Part shown: positions 28,417 to 35,745 of the stretch, piece after piece
Layout of the letters: each line of letters starts with the position of its first letter
Numbering within the stretch: position 1 is the stretch's first letter
NCBI GenBank assembly: GCA_015680685.1
Contig: MNCI01027012.1
Coordinates: 384,670-420,414 of the forward strand
Source of the DNA: Gnetum montanum
Taxonomy: Eukaryota > Streptophyta > Gnetopsida > Gnetales > Gnetaceae
Direction: 5' to 3'
DNA length: 35,745 bases
Notes under the pieces: model-generated
Databases searched by the model: none
What the model was told of the DNA's origin: nothing
The model's input: only the letters and a program-made list of their open reading frames with translations
Translations under genes and position numbers: made by a program

Positions 28417-30396
28417 ATGCCTCTCCTACAAGATGATAATAACGCCACACTTAGTGAGGAAGTTCATTGGAGAACCAATGAGCTATATGACGATGAAGAT
28501 TGGAGTATACAACCTGAAGTGGGAGTTTCCTATAAGAATGAACAAAAACAACGTCATCGTAACACACGAAAGCCTAACTTACCCGATGACGATGAACCCC
28601 CACTGGCCACTACAAGCTTAACGCAAATACAAGAGGCTGTTCGAATCTCACGTAGGCATCGTAAAGAGAGCCGACTACCCAGGCTCGATTTAAACAACTT
28701 TCCCAAATTTTCAGGAGGCTATGACTTAGATCCGCATCAACATTTACTAGCCTTCTACGATGCCTGCACATGGAATAACATTGATAACAGTTGGCAAAAA
28801 CTGAAGCTCTTTCCTATGACACTCGTTGACCAAGCTAAAGTATGGTATAGATCGTTAAAACCAAATTCAATACGACGCTGGTCAACAATGGTAGAGGTCT
28901 TTAACGAAAAATATCAAACCTACGCAAGAGTGTCAGCCTTGAGGAAACAAATCCAAGGATGGAAACAAGAAAAACATGAACCCTTGGACATGGCCTTAGA
29001 AAGATATTATTCACTGTTAAACAACTGTCCAGGCCATGGGTTTTCCGAGGAAAGGCTAATGTACCATATCATTGATGGGCTACGTAATGAAACAAGAGAG
29101 ACCTTAGGAACGTATGCCCGAGGTCAACTATACAACCTACGAACCCATCAAATCCAAGAGCTTATTAAGCGGGTAGCAAAAGAAGAAGGAGAAATAGCTA
29201 CATGGGAGAGTGTTGAAAAACATCAACGGGACCAAAATATTAACTCAACAAAGGTCCATGATCATAACAAGGAGAGATCAACAAATTCCAAGGTGGAAAC
29301 ATCACCTTTGCCAATACAACAATTGTTAGAAGAAGCGGAGGCAAAGATCAATAAGATGTTGGAATGGATGAATCAAAAGTGTGGAGAATATGTCAACATC
29401 ATTGGAGATAGAGTTTTCACAACCCAAGAAGCAGGGCGAAATCATAGACATTCGGAAAGAAGGAATGAAGGGAATAAGTGCTCAACTGCCAATCATACAT
29501 ATGAATGCAACATATGCCTGTACGATCACCCCAAAGGCCAATGCCCAATACTGTTACATCTACATGAGCATTGGGGAAACACGTTACATCCAGAGTTCGT
29601 ACAGAGATACTGTGTTAGACCACAGTGGCAACAATCCCAGTCGTGGGGGAATCCACCCTTAGACTGGAGGCACCCTTCACATTTTCCGAATCCAAATGCT
29701 TATAACGTTCAACATCCTGTTTCTTCAACTGGGCCACCACACTTTATCTCACCACAATACCATTCTTCACAATACCATCAACCCATACCTCCAACACAAC
29801 CACCACCTTGTGCACCTTATCCTCCTCCTAACTTTCAACATTCTTATCCTTTCCCTCCTTCCACAATGCCACCAACTGTTCCTAAGGTGTTTGTACCACC
29901 ACAACCCACGAACAACACTTGTGTTGCTGCTACTAACTACAGTGAAGAGCCTCCTCAACATCAAAGACGTCCTTTCTTTAAACACGGTCGTAGGAAGGGA
30001 CAACATAACTCTGAGGCCACTGCATCTTCCAACCCAGCACAAGTCCAACAATGTGGTGCATCCTTACCTTCGAACCCAGCGCCTCATGTACCTTCATCAG
30101 GGCCACCAACTAACACTCCAACAACCACAAGGCCCAATGAACACAACCATGGGAGGCATCAGTCCAATCCTTGCATACCATCTAACGGTCCTAACCATCA
30201 TAGTGGGTCAACTCGTTATCCGGGAACTACATCGTATGAAGTGCCCCACTGTGTTTATTACAAAGTGCGTAAAATCCAAGGGGATAAGTTTGGACCGGTG
30301 TCAATAATTCCAATATGCAAGGATCCTCATTCTTCATTTATTAATCCTTGCCATACTCAACCGTTTAGTTATGGGGGATATCCCCCATTTCAGTAA
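28417..30396 (+). CDS. gag: Element D gag polyprotein, intact, 659 aa
   Basis: A Ty3/gypsy Gag that would form the capsid shell and bind element RNA. It starts at ATG 28417 (context CAACAATGC), 112 bp after the primer-binding site. Residues about 85-265 form the retrotransposon gag domain: FPKFSGGYDLDPHQHLLAFY, then KLKLFPMTLVDQAKVWYRSL and SIRRWSTMVEVFNEKY. Residues 300-325 look helical or coiled-coil. At 364-376 a zinc knuckle reads CNICLYDHPKGQC, spaced C-x2-C-x3-H-x4-C. The tail (about 395-659) is rich in Pro, His, Gln and Asn. There is no protease, reverse transcriptase or integrase, in frame or later, so this copy can at most make capsid. It is far better preserved than the neighbouring chromoviruses, which implies a recent insertion or one still under selection. 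Confidence 0.9.
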   Translation: MPLLQDDNNATLSEEVHWRTNELYDDEDWSIQPEVGVSYKNEQKQRHRNTRKPNLPDDDEPPLATTSLTQIQEAVRISRRHRKESRLPRLDLNNFPKFSGGYDLDPHQHLLAFYDACTWNNIDNSWQKLKLFPMTLVDQAKVWYRSLKPNSIRRWSTMVEVFNEKYQTYARVSALRKQIQGWKQEKHEPLDMALERYYSLLNNCPGHGFSEERLMYHIIDGLRNETRETLGTYARGQLYNLRTHQIQELIKRVAKEEGEIATWESVEKHQRDQNINSTKVHDHNKERSTNSKVETSPLPIQQLLEEAEAKINKMLEWMNQKCGEYVNIIGDRVFTTQEAGRNHRHSERRNEGNKCSTANHTYECNICLYDHPKGQCPILLHLHEHWGNTLHPEFVQRYCVRPQWQQSQSWGNPPLDWRHPSHFPNPNAYNVQHPVSSTGPPHFISPQYHSSQYHQPIPPTQPPPCAPYPPPNFQHSYPFPPSTMPPTVPKVFVPPQPTNNTCVAATNYSEEPPQHQRRPFFKHGRRKGQHNSEATASSNPAQVQQCGASLPSNPAPHVPSSGPPTNTPTTTRPNEHNHGRHQSNPCIPSNGPNHHSGSTRYPGTTSYEVPHCVYYKVRKIQGDKFGPVSIIPICKDPHSSFINPCHTQPFSYGGYPPFQ

Positions 30397-31460
30397 CAAG
30401 CAGGATTAATAAATGTTTTTAATTTTCTTTAATTTTGCAACTTTTTGTTTTCCAGTTTTTCATCTTTTAACTTTTTTGTTTTATCTTTTTGTGTGTTTGT
30501 ATTTTCATGTTTTTGTAAGTAATCTCATCTACGAATAAAACACTCATGTGGATCGTTGGTTGAGATGTGTTTTATGTTATTAAGTCATGAGTGATCAATT
30601 ATTTGAAACAGTGAGCCCACTACACCCACTCATCCACTCTATAAATAAAGAGGTTCTGTTCGAGGGTACAGTGATATTCTTGAAATTTCTAAAACTTAAA
30701 ATTAATTTTGTGTTCATTGTACCCAGAATGAAGAAGGATGGACCAAGAGGGAATGATTAGGGTGTGACATCAAGGGGACTTGTGGATTCTCTTTGGTGAC
30801 ATCTGTGGGAGTTATCATGCAATATGGTTGTACTAAGATCCTTGTAGATCTAATGAAAAATGGGAGTAAGAGTAATCAAAAGGGCACTCGAAAATCAAAA
30901 GCTGTTCTAGGGGGTCCCACTGGAAAGACATGCACCCATGCCTGATGGTTGGCGGCTTCTCTAGATTCAGTAAAGTGAAAAAAGAAGAAGAAGAAAAAAA
31001 AAAAAGAAGTGCCATAAAACAAAAATCACTCCTCCCTTGTACTAAACGCCAAGTGATCGTACGCCTTGTTGTTATGGTACTCTCATAGTTGTTCATCATG
31101 GGATGAAACAATGCGATGTCACTGTTTAGAGGAATGGACTTGGTCTTGATCTTGGAATGACGGGTTAATGACACATTAATCATGCTTTACACGCAGGATT
31201 CATTGTGCCCTGCGACAGTTACCTCATGTCCCGATCTCTACGATCCCTTTCTCTACTTCATCTCATCTCACTGTTCGTGTAATTGTAGCTCGTGTCCCAT
31301 GTAACATAAAATTTTCATCTCATTCCGGTGATATTTACATGTGTGTGTTTTGTGGAGTTAGTGCAGATTACATTTAACCCTTCTAGTGCCCACGGACACT
31401 TTAAGTGTGATTACACAAGGGCATAATAGGTTGAAACCTGCTTTGGGGAGGACCCACTTG
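30397..31460 (+). other. Non-coding region after gag, no pol
   Basis: T-rich DNA right after the stop, AATAAA-like signals (30408, 30533, 30645), a TATA-like CTCTATAAATAAAGAGG at 30638-30654 that echoes the LTR TATA context, a GAAGAAGAAG/A-rich purine run (30978-31010), and TTTGGGGAGGA at 31442-31452, which could be a polypurine tract. The minus-strand frame 31183-30833 is mostly the complement of the purine run. No reverse transcriptase or integrase motif in any frame. Confidence 0.6.
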
Positions 31461-31760
31461 TGTAATTTTTCGTAATCTCCATTAATTCTCTAGCTAGAAC
31501 ACACAAATTCTTACCCTCAGCTTAGTTATTCATAAATTTCTTTCCCATTTCTTAACCCTCCAAACTTTAACGTTCCAATGTACTATTATATTCCCTTTTC
31601 TTCATAACCGCCAAAGTTTTAATTGTTAAATTCACACCTATCTCATTCAAAGTGCCTTTCGAATTCATGTAATTACCCTTGAGTCCATTAATTCTTGTTA
31701 ATGTCCTAGTTTTACACATTAATTTCAAGAAAAATCATTTAAAATTCGGTCTTTGTTAGT
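31461..31760 (+). other. Non-coding stretch before unit E promoter
   Basis: T/C-rich DNA with no reading frame. It begins TGTGTAATTTTTCG just after the TTTGGGGAGGACCCACT tract, so it may itself be the start of an LTR (see findings). Confidence 0.4.
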
Positions 31761-32061
31761 TGTCTCACTTTGGTTGGGCCGAGATATCGCGTACGCGATA
31801 TCGCGTCCCACGAGATATCGCGTACGCGATGTACCGTACGCGATATCGCGTCCCCCCTTTCCTATAAATAGGAACCCCCGCCGCAACACTTTGCATCATT
31901 TGGCATTTACGCGGGGGGAAGTTTTTGAATTTTTTCTATGCGACTTGCGCTTGAGTGACCCTTGCTTTTTCCACTCTATCTCGCGCGCTGGTACTCCGAT
32001 TTTAATTCCGTTTGAACCTGCTTGAACCCGGAGTGTTCAGTTTAGTCGTGGGGGAGAGACA
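31761..32061 (+). promoter_or_regulatory. Unit E promoter block, possible short LTR
   Basis: A 301-bp stretch from TGTCTCACTT to GGGGGAGAGACA, whose ends give a TGTCTC/GAGACA inverted repeat. It contains three copies of the D-type palindrome module (31783-31802, 31814-31830, 31831-31850) and a TATA box, TATAAATA at 31863-31870, 13 bp after the last module. Apart from module and TATA box it does not resemble the D LTR. It could be the LTR of a separate element or an internal promoter of the following gene. No primer-binding site beginning TGG follows, which weakens the LTR reading. Confidence 0.5.
31783..31850. repeat. CpG palindrome array of unit E
   Basis: One full module core, GATATCGCGT followed by ACGCGATATC (31783-31802), and two partial modules ending at 31850. 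Same sequence and same distance to the TATA box as in the D LTRs. Confidence 0.9.
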
Positions 32062-32335
32062 CTTGCCGAAAAGTGCCTAACTTTTTTGGAATTTTTCATC
32101 GCCCAAAGGACATCAATTAGGGTAATTAATACTAACACTTAGGAAATTGCGCCATAAATCATATGACCTTAAGTATACCGGGAGATTAAACCGAAATCCG
32201 CCTAAGTCATAGGACCCACTCTCATAATTTTTGGGCATGATCACACAATAACATATGATCTTTAATTAAGGCAACTAGTAAGGTATAACTTGATTTCTTA
32301 AACAACCTTACTAATGTTGGCCCGTGTGATTGCAG
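32062..32335 (+). other. Leader of unit E, possible intron end
   Basis: AT-rich leader of 274 bp. The last bases TGTGATTGCAG directly before the ATG at 32336 look like a splice acceptor, with CTAAT (a branch-point-like site) about 25 bases upstream. A matching donor is not certain; GGTAATT near 32120 is one candidate. Confidence 0.35.
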
Positions 32336-32980
32336 ATGGCCCCGAAACGCACCCAGCAGAAGAGTCCGACCCAAGGTGGAGCAAAACAACCTAGGAGAGG
32401 TCGAAGACAAGTTCCTGCCGGACAACATAATGAGCAGGAGGTGCATTCATTTAGCATCCATCAAGACGAACCTCTTACCAGACGGTCCGGACAGGCAGAA
32501 GGAGGAGCTGCTGTGCCTGAACTGGGACAACAACTCACATTGCCCCCCAAATGTGTTCAGGCCATCCACGCGAAGTCCACGATTGCTTCGGTAATTGTGG
32601 AACTCAACTTCGAATCTTTTGCAGAGTTCGCTCCTGAGGCTGTTAGGGATCACCTTAAGGGGTCTCCCTTCTGGACTGTCCTCTCTGAACAAAGTGCCTG
32701 GTACTTAGGAGAAACGTACTTGTTTTGGCACAATAAAGAGCAAGGCACCACAGTAAACATCAGTGGTGTGTCAATAGATTTTTCTGCACAGGCGATTTCG
32801 GAAGTGTTAAATCTTCCGAATTCCGGCCCCCATGTTGCTCGGTTATCCACCTGATCCAACCTTGATGTGCAAAAGGATTGGTTAGAGAAGGCTTATGGTA
32901 GAGATAAGGCTTTTGGTGAGCTGACTACGGAGGAGTGAGTCTATTTCAAAATCGGGACTTATCACCTCTTCCCCACAAAA

Positions 32981-32985
32981 GGCTT
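32981..32985 (+). repeat. Target duplication GGCTT, left of the solo LTR
   Basis: GGCTT immediately before TGATGAG of the solo LTR, identical to 34045-34049. Confidence 0.95.
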
Positions 32986-33010
32986 TGATGAGACGCGACT
33001 TGCACTAGGC

Positions 33011-33074
33011 CGCGATATCGCGACCGCCGCGATATCGCATCTTCTCCTGCGATATCGTGTACGCGATATCGCGT
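33011..33074. promoter_or_regulatory. CpG palindrome block of the solo LTR
   Basis: CGCGATATCGCG (33011-33022), a second GCGATATCGC module (about 33028-33038), then a full module with one C-to-T change in its left half (about 33049-33072). It ends about 15 bp before TATAAATA at 33089. Confidence 0.85.
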
Positions 33075-33346
33075 CCCACCACCATATCTATAAATAAGAG
33101 GCGGCACTCCCTTCATTTCCGAATCCTGGCTAGTGTAGCGAAGCTCTGGCAGATTGATCACTCCAGAGTTAGAATTTTTCCCCATGTGCCCGCAGTAGGA
33201 GTCCTAGAGTGAACGACTCTTTATTTGAGCAGCTTGTAACCTGAACCCAAGTTGTGTACGGAAATAAAGATGAACTTGTTTGGATAAACCTTGCAGCACG
33301 TGGTTTCATTTATTGCTTTCATTTCCTGCTTTCCTAGTGCGTTCAA

Positions 33347-33775
33347 GTACGACTTGATTACGAGCGTCTACGGACGTGTACGGCTAGTCAAGGAATCAGC
33401 TGCTTGACGCAATGCATGAGTACGACTCAATTACGAGCATTGGCTGCTTAGTAACCCAGTAGCGTATTCCAGGATTCTGCGCTTGGTAACTCCAGGGTCC
33501 AATGTGTACGGCTAGTTGAGGAATCGGCTGCTCATTGCTAGGCTAAGAACGTGTGATAAGTACGACTTAGTTACGAGCACCCACGGGTGTGTACGGCTGG
33601 CTAAGGAATCGGCTGCTTATTACATGTAGGCTAAATAGGTGCCTCAGTACGACCACTTCGAGCACTTGCGTTACGTGTGGCGATCCCAGTAACGATTAGC
33701 GTTTGGTAAGCCACAGTTGCATAGTTCAGGGTGTGTCCGGTAAGTGGGAACGGATGCTGACGCTAGGTTATTTAG
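33347..33775 (+). repeat. Irregular repeat array in the solo LTR
   Basis: Units begin GTACGACTTGATTACGAGC (33347) and recur with changes at 33420, 33560 and 33647. Each is followed by a GTGTACGGCTAG...AAGGAATCGGCTGCT-type phrase. Spacings are 73, 140 and 87 bp. The D LTR has the same unit near 27684 and 27786 in a different arrangement, so the arrays have expanded independently. Confidence 0.8.
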
Positions 33776-34044
33776 ACTTAGATCTTAGTTAGAGTTAGTT
33801 TAGTTTTCTCAACCCTTTCTCCTGGTAGCATAGAAGATAAGCCAAAAATACCAAAAAAATCACATACCTCAGACTTGCTTAACCATACACTGTGACACAT
33901 ACAAGCAAGCCTGGGAAGACAACGAACGATTAACCCCAAGTGTTTCTTGTGGCCTTAAGGCATTTAGTCTGCGGAGTTCGACCGGATAGCGCGTGTACCC
34001 TCATATTCGTATGGTGGAGTGTAGGGGTACCTCGCCACTCATCA

Positions 34045-34049
34045 GGCTT
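34045..34049 (+). repeat. Target duplication GGCTT, right of the solo LTR
   Basis: GGCTT immediately after CTCATCA of the solo LTR, identical to 32981-32985. Confidence 0.95.
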
Positions 34050-35745
34050 AAAGAGAATATCAATGTATGCGGCAAGAGGATGTGCAGTGTTGATGGGAAA
34101 GGTTAACGCTAACCTTCCTCATCTATATTTGACGGAGATCCTAAGGCGATTCGAAGAACGGAAGACAGGAAAAATGGCACTCCCTTTTCCCTGTCTTATC
34201 AGAAAACTGTGCCGTCAGGCAGGTATTCGGGGATATACAAATAACGTCCTTCGAAAGGCCCAAAATGCTTCTTACGCTGAATTATTGAAGGCGCCAGCTC
34301 CGAGAAAGAGTACTGGTGAAGAGTTGGGACCAGATGAGGAAAATGAAGAACAAGTGACTGAAACCCCTGCAACTCAGCTTGCAGGACCCAGTCAACCTCC
34401 AGCCACAGGTCCTAGCCAACAACAAGAAGCAGAACCCGGTACAGGCCAAGATTAGCCGCCGCCGCAAGACTATAGACTGTCAATGAGCCATTTAAGGGCT
34501 ATTGCTGAGACGATCAGTTGGGGAAGTCGTGATGACACCAGTCTCTTCCGTGTCATCGATGATGCCAGGCAGTCTACAATTTCAATAGATCGCACAAGGG
34601 GTGAGTTGTCAGTGCAAACAGGAGGAGGGGAAAGTAGATGGTCACAACAGATTTCTGGACATGCGGCATCTTTTCAAGTGCAATTAGAGACTGGTGAAGG
34701 GGCCACAGTGGTGGTCATGCAACACCAGGATGCCGCTGGAGCAGCTGATGTGGTAGCTGACCACATCAAGGAATCTTTTCATGTACCTGTTGTACCACCG
34801 GCAGATCTTTCAGGAGCATAGGATTCTCAAACCATTGCCGGAACCTCAATGACTCCCGCAAAACATGAGGATGCATTGGACAGATTGCTTCAAACAGGAC
34901 AAGTTTTAACGTCTCTGTTTGACATCCCTCAGGATGTAACCGCAATGCAGTCAGACCCCATTTCAACCAAGGGGAAACTGGTCATATCCGAAGTAAGGGT
35001 TGAGCATGCTGAGGCTGAAGTGTAGAAATTACAAGAGCAGCTCATTGCCTTACAGGCAGCACAGCGGGATCCCTTGCGATTGGTTCTCGCAGACCAGTTA
35101 GAAAATTTTAAAATTAAGCAATTAACCAAATTAATTGCAGAAAATAAAAAGGTGGCAGAAGAAAAAGAGACGTCCACTTGGGATGCCTCCGCAGCATAGG
35201 CACAAACTCATGCGCATCTTAAGGCACTCAAGGCCTTACAAGAAGAAAACAAGCAGTTGGTTGCTGATAACCTTCGGTTGACCTCTGTGGAAAAGCAAAA
35301 GAATGTTCTCGATGAGCACTTTCATCGGCTTCGGGAACAATTCATTCGAGTCAACCAAGACGTAAGCTGTTTAGCCAGAGAAAATAGAACCCTCTCAATG
35401 GAGGAGGTGCGCGCTATTCGACAGAAATTAGCCATCGAGATTAGTGCGTGTCAGAATGAGGCTAAACGACACGAGAAGCTAAAGGAGCACTTCCGTGACC
35501 AGGTGGGGATGTACAAACAGATCCTAGAGAAGGAGATCCATATGGAAAAAGCCCAAATCAACAACATCAGTGCCCAGCACACTGATTGGGGGGCCATATT
35601 GGACACTTATGCCTATGCCCACCAGGCGGAAATTAAGAACCGGGACCTGCAGATCCAAGACTTAACTGAATACATGGAGTTGGCAAATCTTTGGTATACC
35701 AACCTGGCCATGTTAACGGCAGGACGCCCGAGGTCAGAGCTCGAG

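Larger units (their letters stand above)
32986..34044 (+). mobile_element. Solo LTR of family D inside the unit E gene
   Basis: A 1059-bp LTR from TGATGAGACGCG to CGCCACTCATCA with the same ends as the LTR at 27281-28285 and a perfect 5-bp GGCTT duplication on both sides. No internal element sequence accompanies it, so it is the product of LTR-LTR recombination after a full insertion. It holds palindromes (33011-33074), a TATA box (33089-33096), an AATAAAGATGAAC segment (33262) and its own repeat array (33347-33775). The frame that starts at 33940 begins inside this LTR and joins the E gene only by chance of phase. Confidence 0.95.
32336..35745 (+). pseudogene. Unit E long ORF: putative plant transposon protein domain plus coiled coil, split by a solo LTR
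   Basis: Starts at ATG 32336 and runs off the window. Residues 1-60 are basic and low-complexity. From about 32560 the frame has ELNFESFAEFAPEAVRDHLK, FWHNKEQGTTVNISGVSIDF and ISEVLNLPNSG, and after the solo LTR it has NLPHLYLTEILRRFEERK and MALPFPCLIRKLCRQAGI. Together these resemble the putative plant transposon protein domain common in plant retroelement proteins (family recognised by pattern). A Pro/Gln/Glu-rich linker follows (34290-34452), then from about 34830 a Glu/Lys/Leu/Gln-rich region with heptad-like spacing, probably coiled coil, open from 35200 to the window end. Breaks are the LTR insertion and stops TGA 32852, TGA 32936, TAG 34453, TAG 34819, TAG 35023 and TAG 35197. No frameshift occurs once the insertion and one duplication copy are discounted. 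Function unknown. Confidence 0.7.

Noticed and set aside
29696-30307. A 203-codon second gene overlapping gag
   Set aside because: Composition (His, Leu, Pro runs) is what the Pro/His/Gln-rich gag tail gives when read in another frame; no domain or start context.
30833-31183. Minus-strand 116-codon gene
   Set aside because: Its most striking part (FFFSSSSFF) is the complement of the GAAGAAG purine run; the rest shows no domain.
32330-32335. Start of the unit E protein at TTG 32330
   Set aside because: A plant gene should begin at ATG; the ATG at 32336 is six bases on and follows an acceptor-like TTGCAG.
27281-34044. Treating 27281-28285 and 32986-34044 as the two LTRs of one element
   Set aside because: The second LTR has GGCTT on both sides while the first is preceded by GTCAT; sequence on both sides of the second belongs to one continuous reading frame. 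It is a separate solo LTR.
33940-34044. N-terminal extension of the E protein starting at 33940
   Set aside because: These codons lie inside the solo LTR and have been joined to the gene only by the insertion.

Overview
The window looks like nuclear DNA of a seed plant with a large, transposon-filled genome. The signs are several generations of nested LTR retrotransposons, a tRNA-derived SINE, a 5'-truncated LINE, long AT-rich non-coding stretches and only one trace of a possible host gene. A gymnosperm would fit the spacing and the degree of decay, but nothing in the sequence proves it. There is no bacterial, plasmid or CRISPR content.

Layout. 1-347: start of a minus-strand LTR (family D), cut by the window edge. 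348-3180: AT-rich non-coding DNA with degenerate internal repeats. 3181-3815: tail of a LINE (zf-RVT zinc motif, two stops). 3860-5564: a GC-richer gene-like island with a probable leader intron and a coding region spread over three frames by two frameshifts. 5571-12040: mostly featureless AT-rich DNA holding a 155-bp SINE with a perfect 14-bp target duplication, small direct repeats and a few unassigned patches. 12313-13279: a strong hairpin, a diverged LTR-like stretch and a second SINE relic.

13280-23082: chromovirus-type Ty3/gypsy relics on the plus strand in the tandem order LTR - gag-pol-chromodomain (copy A) - LTR - gag with pol deleted, then integrase tail and chromodomain (copy B) - LTR stump. 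The stump meets, head to head, the LTR stump of a third relative on the minus strand (copy C, 23032-27280). All three are heavily decayed.

27281-30396: a much younger element D, inserted in or joined to copy C. It has a complete 1005-bp LTR, a primer-binding site matching the 3' end of plant tRNA-Asp, and an intact 659-codon gag (Athila/Tat-like by its binding site and zinc knuckle). No pol follows. 31761-35745: unit E, a promoter-like block carrying the same palindromic module as the D LTRs. It is followed by a long reading frame whose N-terminal half resembles the putative plant transposon protein domain and whose C-terminal half looks coiled-coil. A solo D-family LTR (32986-34044) with a perfect GGCTT duplication splits this frame without shifting it. 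The six other breaks are all stop codons of the kind made by C-to-T change at CG or CAG sites.

The genes do not form a host pathway. The biology is a layered record: old chromoviruses recombined and decayed; the D family, with CpG-rich palindromes just upstream of its TATA box, then spread through the region; and one D copy left a solo LTR inside a second retroelement-type gene. Family names are by motif recognition only; no database search was possible.
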